Assembly (NCBI GenBank): GCA_964407325.1
Contig: CAYOVA010000029.1
Span: forward strand, 1-15,840
Length of the DNA stretch: 15,840 nt
Source of the DNA: JAOAFZ01 sp964407325
GTDB taxonomy: Bacteria > Patescibacteriota > Microgenomatia > UBA1406 > GWC2-37-13
Direction of reading: 5' to 3'
Shown piece after piece: positions 1 through 7,679 of this stretch. Positions within the stretch are counted from its first letter, which is position 1; every line of letters starts with the position of its first letter. The translations under genes and the position numbers were made by a program. Below the pieces are notes generated by a model. That model worked only from the letters and a program-made list of their open reading frames with translations. It had not been told where the DNA came from and did not search any database.

Positions 1-1707
1 TTCGGCAAAACAAACAAAACAGCAAAGGAGTACGACTCCATCAATGCTACGTTACTTATCAAGGCAGGCTATATCGACCAGGTAATGGCTGGCGGCTACA
101 CCTACCTTACTCTTGGTCTCAGAGTCCTCGAAAAGATTGAAAAGATCGTCCGCGAGGAGATGAACAAGATTTCCATGGAGGTGCTGATGCCGTGTATCGT
201 CCCCACCAAACTCTGGGAGGACACGGGCCGTATCAACTATGTTGATGTGCTGATGAAAACCACTCCTGCCAACGAACCAGCCCGCCTTAAGAACGATACC
301 GAATATGTTTTGTCCTGTACCCACGAAGAGGTGGTGACTCCGCTTGCACAAAAGTACTACCTTAGCTACAAGGATTTTCCGTTGTCAACGTACCAGATCA
401 ACACCAAGTTCCGCAACGAGCCTCGCGCAAAGTCGGGTCTGCTGCGTTGTCGTGAATTCCGCATGAAGGACATGTACAGCTTCCACAAGTCCGCAGACGA
501 CTTGAAGGCATACTACGAGGTTGCTGCCCAGGCATACTGGAACGTGTTTAACCGTGTTGGTCTTGGCAAGGATACCTACTATGCCATGGCCAGCGGTGGC
601 GACTTCACCGATGACTACTCGCACGAATTCCAGACCCGTCTTGAATCGGGAGAGGATATCCTGTTCCATGTGCCTTCCAAGAATATAACCTTTAACAAGG
701 AAGTTGCCCCATCACAAGCACCAAAGCTGGATGACAGCAACGAAGAAGTAAAGGAAAAAGCAGAGTTCAACAGTCCTGCAAAGGGTGTAGCAACGCTGGC
801 AAAAGAGATTGGTATTCCCGTGGAAAAGACGACCAAAACCATGCTGTTTGAAAACGAGCGCGGAGAAGTAATCGCTGCTGCTGTCCGCGGTGGCTACGAT
901 GTTGATGAAGAGAAGGTCAAAAAGATCACCGGCAGCAAGAAAATACAGCTTGCCTCTGCAGAAGCGTTGCAAAAAACCGGCACGATGGTTGGCTTTGTTG
1001 GTGCTCACGGCCTGCTAGGGGAGGTAACAGTCTTGTGGGATGACTCAACCGCAGATCGCAAGAACTTCGAGATCGGTGGCAACAAGCCCAATCTGCACTT
1101 GTACAACGTCAATTGGGGTCGCGATATTCCCAAACCAGAACAATTCTACGATGTCAAAGTTGCCAAAGAAGGGGACTTCTATCCCGATACTGGGGAGCAG
1201 TATGAAGTGTTCAAAGCATCTGAAATCGGGAACATCTTCCCGCTCTATACACGCTTTTCTGACGCTATCGACTACAAGTTTATCGATGAAACTGGCAAGG
1301 AACAGCCAATCTACATGGGTTGCTATGGAATTGGAACCAGCCGGGTAATGGGAGTACTTGTCGAAAAGTTCCACGATGACAAAGGTATTATCTGGCCGGA
1401 AAGCGTTGCACCATTCCAGGTGCACCTGATTGCTATTACCAGTGGCGACTCGGAGGTTGAACAGCGTGCAAACGAAATATACGAACAGCTTATCGCAGAA
1501 GATGTCGAAGTACTGTTTGATGATCGTGATATTTCACCCGGAGCCAAGTTTGCTGATGCAGACCTAATTGGCATCCCACACCGTGTGGTAATCAGCAAAA
1601 AAACAGGGGATAAAGTGGAATACAAGCGCCGCGACTCACAGGAAGCAAAACTGGTTTCAGTGGAAGCGCTTATTGATACGGTCGCAGGAAGAGAACCGAA
1701 AGAGTAA
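1..1707 (+). CDS. proS: Prolyl-tRNA synthetase, bacterial type, 5'-truncated by the window edge
   Basis: Charges tRNA-Pro with proline in the cytoplasm (class II synthetase). The frame is open from base 1, so 568 residues are visible; probably only about ten N-terminal residues are missing, since the first visible residues (FGKTNKTAKEY) resemble the usual ProRS N-terminus. Visible order: catalytic core with motif 2 at residues 137-152 (FRNEPRAKSGLLRCREF), followed by MKDMYSFH; a YbaK-like cis-editing insertion at about 258-365 with the conserved Lys in EKTTKTMLF; class II motif 3 at 439-456 (GCYGIGTSRVMG); and a C-terminal anticodon-binding domain starting near WPESVAPFQVHLI. An internal ATG at position 85 is not the true start because homology extends upstream of it. 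The length fits the roughly 570-residue bacterial form with an editing domain. The gene ends 4 bases before the minus-strand ORF at 1712, with no evident terminator hairpin. Confidence 0.95.
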   Translation, partial: FGKTNKTAKEYDSINATLLIKAGYIDQVMAGGYTYLTLGLRVLEKIEKIVREEMNKISMEVLMPCIVPTKLWEDTGRINYVDVLMKTTPANEPARLKNDTEYVLSCTHEEVVTPLAQKYYLSYKDFPLSTYQINTKFRNEPRAKSGLLRCREFRMKDMYSFHKSADDLKAYYEVAAQAYWNVFNRVGLGKDTYYAMASGGDFTDDYSHEFQTRLESGEDILFHVPSKNITFNKEVAPSQAPKLDDSNEEVKEKAEFNSPAKGVATLAKEIGIPVEKTTKTMLFENERGEVIAAAVRGGYDVDEEKVKKITGSKKIQLASAEALQKTGTMVGFVGAHGLLGEVTVLWDDSTADRKNFEIGGNKPNLHLYNVNWGRDIPKPEQFYDVKVAKEGDFYPDTGEQYEVFKASEIGNIFPLYTRFSDAIDYKFIDETGKEQPIYMGCYGIGTSRVMGVLVEKFHDDKGIIWPESVAPFQVHLIAITSGDSEVEQRANEIYEQLIAEDVEVLFDDRDISPGAKFADADLIGIPHRVVISKKTGDKVEYKRRDSQEAKLVSVEALIDTVAGREPKE

Positions 1708-1711
1708 AGTA

Positions 1712-1921
1712 TTACAACCCAAGTTGGTCGAACCAGTCATATCGTACCTGGTGGATTGCGCTATAGACATCCAGTCTCTTGAATAATGGATCTACGTCTC
1801 CGGGGATACCTTCACCCACTACTCGTGCAAATCCTTCAAAGTCGGAGGTATCACTGGTATAACTGCTGTGGTGTAATTCCAATACGCTGAGCATAGGGGA
1901 GAAATCGCTGTACTTCACCAA
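1712..1921 (-). CDS. Small hypothetical ORF, possibly a gene remnant
   Basis: A 69-residue reading frame running towards proS. It has no good start: the only in-frame candidates are TTG (1919-1921), the adjacent GTG, and an ATG ten codons in, and none has a Shine-Dalgarno sequence. The frame is open upstream only to a TAG at 1955-1957. The peptide has an ordinary soluble composition (Asp, Ser, Tyr, Phe rich) and no recognised motif. It is the only coding candidate in the 297 bases between proS and the next gene. It could be a real small protein, the C-terminal remnant of a decayed gene, or chance. Confidence 0.3.
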   Translation of the reverse strand: MVKYSDFSPMLSVLELHHSSYTSDTSDFEGFARVVGEGIPGDVDPLFKRLDVYSAIHQVRYDWFDQLGL

Positions 1922-1970
1922 AATACATTGAATCTTGGATTGTGGCGCGCAAATCTATAATAATGAGTTA

Positions 1971-1999
1971 TTGACACTCTCCCTTTTGTAAGCTACGAT
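1971..1999 (+). promoter_or_regulatory. Sigma70-type promoter, leaderless for the 2005 CDS
   Basis: TTGACA (1971-1976), a 17-base spacer, then TACGAT (1994-1999). The -35 is perfect and the -10 differs by two bases. Transcription would start about 6-7 bases after the -10, at 2005-2006, which is the ATG itself, so the message would have no 5' leader. Confidence 0.75.
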
Positions 2000-2004
2000 T
2001 TAAT

Positions 2005-2655
2005 ATGCCGAAAACAGTGATTGCAGTTTTAATCACGTTTGTGTTTACACTTCTTCTTACATCATCCGCCTTCCTCTTCTATTTTCAAAAAATGAAAACT
2101 CAAACCAGGCCCATACCCGCGCAGCCTGTAACGCAAATCAACACGTCACCAAAACAACCTTTGTATATTACTCCTACAGCTTCCAAACCTCGCATTGTAT
2201 ATAACTCGGACATTGACAAAAAAGCCCATTATCAAGATCCAAATATTGGTATTCAGTTCGATATTGAACTGGATATGGAAGTTTCAGAAATGGGAGGTGG
2301 ACTTATGGTGAACCCTAAAGATGCTACGAAAGGATACATGACTATACGACACCAGCCAAAAGAAATTTTGGACGCAGAACTGGCCAAGCTGGCAACAACT
2401 GAAGCGGAGGCCCGATCTACAAATCAACCGCTGCTTGTAAACAAAAAAGAGCTGGTTTATCCGGGTAATAGCATCCCCATGACACAATATCTCCTTCGTT
2501 TCTTTGAAGCATCAGGTACAAAAGAAAGCCTACAGACTGTAATCTACGGTCCAAAATACAGCTACCTGATTGTGGAGAAGGATTTTCCACTTGTAGCAAG
2601 TGATATCTTCTATTCTTCGTTTTCCTTTCTTGAAACAACTCCCGCTGAAGAATAA
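2005..2655 (+). CDS. Membrane-anchored hypothetical protein
   Basis: 216 residues. Residues 4-27 form one strongly hydrophobic segment after a short positive N-terminus, so the protein is probably anchored to the membrane with the rest outside (a signal peptide is the alternative). Residues about 33-68 are a Pro/Thr/Gln-rich linker. The remainder (about 75-210) looks like a small alpha/beta extracytoplasmic domain, with a start reminiscent of PsbP-like domains (YQDPNIGIQFDIELDMEV); this resemblance is weak and no function is assigned. There are no cysteines and no lipobox. The ATG is chosen because a near-consensus promoter ends 5 bases before it. The gene converges with the large protease gene, leaving 6 bases between stop codons and no visible terminator. 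Confidence 0.8.
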   Translation: MPKTVIAVLITFVFTLLLTSSAFLFYFQKMKTQTRPIPAQPVTQINTSPKQPLYITPTASKPRIVYNSDIDKKAHYQDPNIGIQFDIELDMEVSEMGGGLMVNPKDATKGYMTIRHQPKEILDAELAKLATTEAEARSTNQPLLVNKKELVYPGNSIPMTQYLLRFFEASGTKESLQTVIYGPKYSYLIVEKDFPLVASDIFYSSFSFLETTPAEE

Positions 2656-2661
2656 TACGAA

Positions 2662-5600
2662 TTACTGGTACACAATCGTCAAATAAGGTCGATATGAAGA
2701 GGTAGCATATTCACTGGAGTAGATTTGCAGATCATCAGTTGATATGGTCTCCAGAACAATGGTCGGGTAAGCACCAACTTGTGAATCCAATGCCGCTGTT
2801 ACATCAACCTCTTTTGCTCCTGCAAACAGCGCAGTAGATGTAGCAATTGTCGTAAGAGGCAAATCTAATCGAGTATTCCAGTTCATTGTTGCTTCTGTCC
2901 AGCTTACATTGCTAAGCAGTTTATAGTTGATTATCCCTATTGTACTATTCCAGATAGAATACTTGAGTTTGGCACTCACAATGCGTCGGCCTTGCAGTTG
3001 AGGCATTGCCGAAGACCGTAAATCAAAGCCTAAATAGGTATACATGATACTATTATTGCTGCCAACTGCTTTTAAAAGGGTGCTGCTTCCATATAATGTT
3101 GAAGGGGCGCTCTTGGAAACAAAGGTATCTATTGTTACCGGAATGTTTACTGTAACGGGTGCAGGCGTTGGTGTTCGCGTTGGCGTTGGGGTGTGGGTTG
3201 GAGTCGGCGTACGAGTGGGTGAAGGGGTAGGTGTGCGTGTTGGTGTAGGAGTGGGGGTAGAGGTGGGGGTTGGTGGTGTTGCTACGACAGTTACCGTCAT
3301 AGGTATATCCATATACGATCCGGCTATTTGATAATTCACAATTCTTCCTACCACATTGTAAGTTCCAAGCGGTGCATCGGGAGCAATTCGAATTTCAAGT
3401 GATGAGGGACTTCCGGGATACACCCAGCCTGAACCGCTATACCATTTTATAGACGGATGCGATACAGTAAATCCTTTAAATGTATCATAGGGTTGGATTG
3501 TTGTAGAGCGAGTTCGTAAGGTAAACGCCTGAACCGTTTGCCCAACCACGGCGGTAATCGAAACCGGTCCGGGATGGATAAATGTGGTGTCTGCAGGAGT
3601 GGGCGAAGGGGTGGGGGTTTGCGTTGGAGTGGGTGTGCGAGTCGGAGTTGGCGAGGGGAGTGCAACAGTGGTATCGAGATACTGAGGTTCGCTGGTATTC
3701 CCGGCAAAGTCATAGGCAACGACTTTCCACTTGTAGTTGCCTTCATCGGCGAACATAAATAAGCTGTACGGTTCGTAGTAGTTTGTCATGTAAGGATATT
3801 CTGGTGAAGCAGTATTATAGGCCTCCACCTTCCAGATCCCATTATTATCCTGCGCATTCACTTGCATGGTAAAGCGGTTACTTACATTTGCTCCAGTAGT
3901 AGGAGACACAATCTCCAATGTTGGCGGTTCGTTATCAGGATTAAACACCGTAATCTCCCGTTGTTCTGAGAAACCGGTATTACTGCGTACATCAAATGCA
4001 TCACCGGAGGTATCTACCGCAATAGCATACACATAATTAATACCATTGGGCAGTTTTGTTGTATCAAATGTAGCTTCATACGGGGCTTCTTCATCAATAT
4101 GCGAAATATAGGTACTGCCACTATATGCCTCAAGTACCACGTAAGAAATTCCTGTTCCATCAGTTGCTTTTGCACGTACCGTTAGGTTTCCCGACGCGGA
4201 AGCATTCGGCGCTGGCTCTACAATTGCAACTTCCGGTGGTGTAAAGTCGGTCTTCCCCAGTTGCACATTCACCGTTATTGCGGAAGGGCTTGCCTCTACA
4301 ACTTCGACGGTGGTTCCCGTTTCCGAATCAACAACAGGGGCATCACCAGGCTTGAGTGCTGAGGTAAGGATACGATTTGACAATGAAGTAAGCGGATCCG
4401 GAGTAGAGTTAATCAAATAGCTATACATGGATCCTCCTAAGTGCACCTGCGCTCCTTTATAGACATCTGTTGCAGACCAAATCTGAGTAAATCGCGAGTC
4501 GTATCCAATGGGTTGACGATAGTCTACATACAAGAAGCTGTCGGTACAGGTGTTACATTCCCTACGTCGAATTTTAAGATACTTTACTCCATTTGAGGCG
4601 TTTTCCAGAGGCTCAAGAGTGTATGTTCCACTTTGAGTGACCACCTTCTTGTTTTCCGGTTCCATCCACCCAACAAACTCTTTTCGGGCGGAACTCATGT
4701 GGCCCATTGCCGTTGAAGAACCCATTACATCAAAGTTATCACCATATTCTTCCATTGGACAGACTGCCTTAATAGCCTTGTCTCCGCAATCGTAAAACCG
4801 TGCGTGGTGGGCACCAAAATTGTGTCCCAGTTCATGGGCGACCAGACCAGGGTTAAAATAGGCAGTGTAATCCCACGAAACTGATATCGCAAGGCTTCCT
4901 TCAGCAGTATTTACGTTTATTTTTCCCAAAGTACCCGACCCTGAACGGTTACAGGTATTAAAATCGGAACGGTGTGCCATTATAAGAATTAAGCGGTCGA
5001 ACGTTCTAAAATCCACATCCGCATCCACAGCCTTTACTGCTTCGTTAAGAATGAAGTACGAATCACACGTGTGGTTTATAGGCAAACTCACCCAGGGATT
5101 ATCGGCTGTAGGAGCATAAACAGAGCCGGAAAGAGACACTTTACCATAACTGATTTCATTGAGGTAGTCGTTTGCTTTATTGAAGATCGCATCTTCCGCT
5201 GAGGTTTTGGTTACATTTGTGGGAATAGCAGTATCAAGAAAATCTACCATAACTGCCATCACTTTTTGAGTACCTATAGTGTCGCGCGGGGTAGGTGTAG
5301 GAGTTGCTGTGGGACTTGCGGTTGGGGTAGGAGTATTGCTGGGATCTGGTAATGCTTCTGCAGCAGAGGGAAGAGGTGTTGAAGATGGTGTCTGAGATTC
5401 TGTGGGTTGAGGTGTAGGAGACGGTACAACTTCGGTTTCGTTTGCTACGGTAGATGGTGGAGTTGCACTAGGAGAACCACTCGGTTGAGTACCATCAGCG
5501 GTAGTTGTAGGTTCTTGACCTGTAGGGCTCACACCAGGAGTATGTGACGGGGTTGGCACGGGAGACCCTGTTGCTGTTGTCTCCTGTGAAACGGGAGTTG

Positions 5601-6405
5601 GCGTGGGAGAGGGGAGTGGAGTGGGAACTTCGGTTAGTGTAGGTGTTGCAGATTCTGTCGGAGTTGGCTCGGTATTCTCACTTACTGAATTAGCAATACC
5701 TTCATACTGGCTGGCAAGTTCCTCTTTGCTTTCTTCTGCGGCTTGCTCAATTTGGATTTCGTTTGCGGCAATAGAACCGTCAACTAGCAGCTGATTATCA
5801 ACTTTAAATGCCTGTACTTGTAAGTTCTGCCCCGAGATAAACTGGGTTTCCGGTCCTTTTGCACGTTGCAGCTCCAACCGTTCACCAGAGGGTAATACCA
5901 AAAATTCCTGAATACCTTCGATTTCGTGGTCTAAATAGTCTGCCTGTAATACTTCAGTTGTTCCTTCAATAAAGACTTTTTGTTCGACACATCCTGGGGC
6001 TATCGCATACAATTCGTGACGTTCTTTTTCTGAAAGCACAAATTGCAATGCACTTTCTGGATCTTGCCGTGTTAGTTCTGCAAGTATTTTTTTCCGTTCC
6101 GCGAGTACTTTTTCAAGTGATGTTGAGATGTTGAATATACGCTGGAAAAAATTTCTTCGTACATTTTGTGCCTTTAAGTCTTTAATTATTTGACTCTTTT
6201 CACGTAAATCCTGCTTAGCAGCTAATAATTCCTGTTTGCTTGCTGGTTCCTGATGGGTAGTTACTGCAGTTTGAGTTTTACAAATAGACACCACTTGTTC
6301 AGCAGCCTGTGCAGGTTTGTAAGAAAAGCAAAGAAAGGTGAAAAAAAGAATAGCTAAAAGAAGTTTTTTTTGACGAGCTGATAAGTGACTATTCTTGCTG
6401 TTCAT
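2662..6405 (-). CDS. Large secreted multidomain zinc metalloprotease, gametolysin/M11-like
   Basis: 1247 residues. An N-terminal signal peptide (about 13-35, ending near AQAAEQ) indicates export. Residues 55-120 are charged and probably coiled-coil. A Pro/Thr/Ser-rich stalk spans 243-375. The catalytic domain (about 378-715) has the metzincin zinc site HELGHNFGAHH, residues 524-534 (HExxHxxGxxH), and a Met-turn DVMG with Met561; the spacing and the YGDNFDVMG context match peptidase family M11. Two Ig-like 'PPEVAIVEP'/'PPTLEIVSP' modules follow (about 722-820 and 826-915), then a second Pro/Thr linker (917-939), a beta-rich module (940-1041), a third linker (1042-1083) and a C-terminal domain of DNRLRE/CBM96-like type (1084-1247; features YLGFDL, WTEATMNWN, SSEYATSSYRPYLTIVY). 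No sortase motif or C-terminal membrane anchor is visible. The substrate is unknown: cell-wall glycoprotein, host surface or environmental protein are all possible. Confidence 0.85.
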   Translation of the reverse strand: MNSKNSHLSARQKKLLLAILFFTFLCFSYKPAQAAEQVVSICKTQTAVTTHQEPASKQELLAAKQDLREKSQIIKDLKAQNVRRNFFQRIFNISTSLEKVLAERKKILAELTRQDPESALQFVLSEKERHELYAIAPGCVEQKVFIEGTTEVLQADYLDHEIEGIQEFLVLPSGERLELQRAKGPETQFISGQNLQVQAFKVDNQLLVDGSIAANEIQIEQAAEESKEELASQYEGIANSVSENTEPTPTESATPTLTEVPTPLPSPTPTPVSQETTATGSPVPTPSHTPGVSPTGQEPTTTADGTQPSGSPSATPPSTVANETEVVPSPTPQPTESQTPSSTPLPSAAEALPDPSNTPTPTASPTATPTPTPRDTIGTQKVMAVMVDFLDTAIPTNVTKTSAEDAIFNKANDYLNEISYGKVSLSGSVYAPTADNPWVSLPINHTCDSYFILNEAVKAVDADVDFRTFDRLILIMAHRSDFNTCNRSGSGTLGKINVNTAEGSLAISVSWDYTAYFNPGLVAHELGHNFGAHHARFYDCGDKAIKAVCPMEEYGDNFDVMGSSTAMGHMSSARKEFVGWMEPENKKVVTQSGTYTLEPLENASNGVKYLKIRRRECNTCTDSFLYVDYRQPIGYDSRFTQIWSATDVYKGAQVHLGGSMYSYLINSTPDPLTSLSNRILTSALKPGDAPVVDSETGTTVEVVEASPSAITVNVQLGKTDFTPPEVAIVEPAPNASASGNLTVRAKATDGTGISYVVLEAYSGSTYISHIDEEAPYEATFDTTKLPNGINYVYAIAVDTSGDAFDVRSNTGFSEQREITVFNPDNEPPTLEIVSPTTGANVSNRFTMQVNAQDNNGIWKVEAYNTASPEYPYMTNYYEPYSLFMFADEGNYKWKVVAYDFAGNTSEPQYLDTTVALPSPTPTRTPTPTQTPTPSPTPADTTFIHPGPVSITAVVGQTVQAFTLRTRSTTIQPYDTFKGFTVSHPSIKWYSGSGWVYPGSPSSLEIRIAPDAPLGTYNVVGRIVNYQIAGSYMDIPMTVTVVATPPTPTSTPTPTPTRTPTPSPTRTPTPTHTPTPTRTPTPAPVTVNIPVTIDTFVSKSAPSTLYGSSTLLKAVGSNNSIMYTYLGFDLRSSAMPQLQGRRIVSAKLKYSIWNSTIGIINYKLLSNVSWTEATMNWNTRLDLPLTTIATSTALFAGAKEVDVTAALDSQVGAYPTIVLETISTDDLQIYSSEYATSSYRPYLTIVYQ
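3157..3282 (-). repeat. Low-complexity Pro/Thr linker repeat (third linker of the protease)
   Basis: Codes for residues 1042-1083, a tandem of TPTPT / RTPTP units. On the plus strand it appears as imperfect GGxGTxGGxGT repeats. It separates the beta-rich module from the C-terminal domain and is a likely site of length variation or assembly collapse. Confidence 0.85.
3589..3657 (-). repeat. Low-complexity Pro/Thr linker repeat (second linker of the protease)
   Basis: Codes for residues 917-939 of the protease (PSPTPTRTPTPTQTP and following), between the second Ig-like module and the beta-rich module. Short tandem of hexanucleotide-like units. Confidence 0.8.
5281..5679 (-). repeat. Long Pro/Thr/Ser-rich stalk of the protease
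   Basis: Codes for residues 243-375, composed mainly of P, T, S, E and G with irregular xPTPxx units. Less regular at the DNA level than the two later linkers. It links the N-terminal coiled-coil part to the catalytic domain and could be a glycosylated stalk. Confidence 0.8.
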
Positions 6406-6458
6406 TCTATCGCGCTTAGTTAAATTGATTTAAGACTTGTATAAAAACCTATGCACCG

Positions 6459-6486
6459 ATTATACATTAATTTTAATCGCAGTAAA
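6459..6486 (-). promoter_or_regulatory. Promoter of the protease gene
   Basis: Read on the minus strand: TTTACT (6481-6486), 16-base spacer, perfect TATAAT (6459-6464). Predicted start near 6452 gives a leader of about 47 bases without a Shine-Dalgarno sequence. The leader contains a 14-base palindrome TTAAATTGATTTAA (6420-6433). Confidence 0.6.
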
Positions 6487-6524
6487 GTGAAATAATGTAC
6501 TAAAAATGTAATAGAAAAGTCTTT

Positions 6525-6731
6525 TCACATTGATGAAGCAAGAAGGAGACTTAGAAGACACAGTATTACAAGCAAAGCTACTCGTTTCCCCGTGCTCTGG
6601 TGTCGAACTTCGTCTTGAGGAGAAGTATTTCTTTTTTTCGTTTTTGATTTTGAGGATTTACCGGATTTAACTTTCGCATTTTTGCCTGTTGATTTTTTTT
6701 CTGCTGATTTTGCTGTTTTTTTTGGTGCCAT
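6525..6731 (-). CDS. Lys-rich small protein with C-terminal membrane anchor
   Basis: 68 residues. Residues 2-34 are almost only Lys, Ser, Thr, Ala and Gly (histone-H1-like tail composition), residues 35-48 are a mixed polar stretch, and residues 50-66 form a single hydrophobic helix (VALLVILCLLSLLLASS). The protein would be tail-anchored, with a basic cytoplasmic arm that could bind nucleic acid or acidic lipids; that role is inference. A TACTAT/TATAAA hexamer overlap (6735-6743) sits 3-6 bases before the ATG, so the mRNA may be leaderless. It lies between the terminator at 6772-6803 and the protease promoter, so it is probably its own transcript, or read through into the protease gene. Confidence 0.65.
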   Translation of the reverse strand: MAPKKTAKSAEKKSTGKNAKVKSGKSSKSKTKKRNTSPQDEVRHQSTGKRVALLVILCLLSLLLASSM

Positions 6732-6771
6732 TTATTTATAGTACACGGAACTATGCCTTTTGTGTAGATAT

Positions 6772-6803
6772 AAAAAGTCCCGCCGTAGTGGCGGGAACTT
6801 TTT
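6772..6803 (-). terminator. Intrinsic terminator after the dsbA-like gene
   Basis: Stem CCCGCC / GGCGGG (6779-6784 with 6790-6795), loop GTAGT, extended by T-A, G-C and five A-T pairs with one bulged A. On the minus strand it ends in a run of five T. It lies 38 bases past the dsbA-like stop codon. The symmetric A and T tracts would also allow action in the other direction. Confidence 0.85.
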
Positions 6804-6841
6804 AAAACGTGTCTCCTAATATGAGCGGCGATTGTGAAGCA

Positions 6842-7621
6842 TTACTGGAGCAATGCATCGATCTTGGCTTTTACGTCAGCATACGGATATGCTCCGCCGA
6901 CAAAGTCTGTTTTTCCATTCTTTCCCAAAAGGACAAGACCTGGAGTACCTTGAACACCAGCGGCAGAACCACCTGACATCATGTCAGCTACTTTCTGCGC
7001 ATGCTTACCGGAGTCTACGCAACTCTGGAATGCTGTTGCATCAAGTCCAATCTCACCTGCAACTCCCGACATTTCCGAAAGCTCAATATCCGGCATTCTT
7101 TCAAACATAATATCGTGGAACTGCCAGAAGGCATCGTTTCCACCCAGTTCTGCGGCACACTCTGCACCTTCAGCAGATTTTTGTGCTTTTGGATGGAAAC
7201 TCAATGGATAGTGGCGATACACAAGTGCGACCTTGTCACCGTATTCCTGCAGAGCCTGGTCAATGGTCGGCTTAAATGTCTTACAGAAGGGGCACTCAAA
7301 ATCAGAGTATTCCACCATAACAACATCTGCATTTGCATTGCCGCGAATGTGGTCGTCTGCGCTTACCTTAGGCATCTTTGATACATCAGCTGCCGGTTCT
7401 GGAGCTGCCGCACCCGCATCTGCAGCAGGCTGTGCTGTTCCTGCAGCTTGTGCTATACCACCATTGGTAAGACTGTTAATTTTAAAGAAAAGATAACCGC
7501 TAAAAAAGAACTGAAGAATAATAAGTATTAAAATCAGATTCGGATTAATAGGCATTGCAGGTGCTGTCGCCCCTGCTCCTGACGTTGCCGCATCTGCTGA
7601 TTTTTCGGTTTTTGTAGGCAT
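6842..7621 (-). CDS. Membrane-anchored DsbA-family thiol:disulfide oxidoreductase
   Basis: 259 residues. A cytoplasmic Ala/Thr-rich tail (1-25) is followed by a transmembrane helix (28-48), an Ala/Pro-rich linker (55-85) and an extracytoplasmic thioredoxin-fold domain of the DsbA/BdbD (Thioredoxin_4) type. The active site is CPFC at 110-113 in the context VEYSDFECPFC, and the cis-proline loop is GTPG (Pro227). Two further cysteines, C155 and C201, could form a structural disulfide. The likely role is forming or shuffling disulfides in exported proteins. No DsbB/VKOR partner is in the window. A perfect dyad at 7648-7665 lies 27 bases upstream of the ATG. A TCTAAT -10 candidate (7630-7635) would give a leader of only 1-2 bases. 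The gene follows the M56 protease gene after 58 bases and is closed by a strong terminator. Confidence 0.9.
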   Translation of the reverse strand: MPTKTEKSADAATSGAGATAPAMPINPNLILILIILQFFFSGYLFFKINSLTNGGIAQAAGTAQPAADAGAAAPEPAADVSKMPKVSADDHIRGNANADVVMVEYSDFECPFCKTFKPTIDQALQEYGDKVALVYRHYPLSFHPKAQKSAEGAECAAELGGNDAFWQFHDIMFERMPDIELSEMSGVAGEIGLDATAFQSCVDSGKHAQKVADMMSGGSAAGVQGTPGLVLLGKNGKTDFVGGAYPYADVKAKIDALLQ

Positions 7622-7647
7622 AACTAGAGATTAGAGAATTTGTAATT

Positions 7648-7665
7648 ACTACTAACTGTAGTAGT
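7648..7665. promoter_or_regulatory. Predicted BlaI-type operator in front of the dsbA-like gene
   Basis: Perfect inverted repeat: arms ACTACTA and TAGTAGT around ACTG. On the minus strand it includes TACAGTTAGTAG, which differs by one missing G from TACAGTGTAGTAG in the blaI-side dyad at 9019-9035. The CTACA/TGTAG core is that known for BlaI/MecI-family repressors. It covers the expected -35 region of the dsbA-like promoter, so binding would block transcription. Confidence 0.7.
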
Positions 7666-7679
7666 TTATGCAGGGTATG

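Noticed and set aside
3044..3331. Plus-strand ORF of Val/Gly repeats opposite the protease gene
   Set aside because: It is the antisense reading of the Pro/Thr linker codons of the protease; the low-complexity VGVGV pattern is explained entirely by that.
6420..6433. Palindrome TTAAATTGATTTAA in the protease leader as an operator
   Set aside because: Short, AT-only and in an AT-rich leader; no second copy seen, so chance is likely.
7648..7665. The dyad as an intrinsic terminator of the M56 gene
   Set aside because: The stem is only 7 AT-rich base pairs with a 4-base loop and no T-run follows on the minus strand; the match to the blaI-side dyad fits an operator better.
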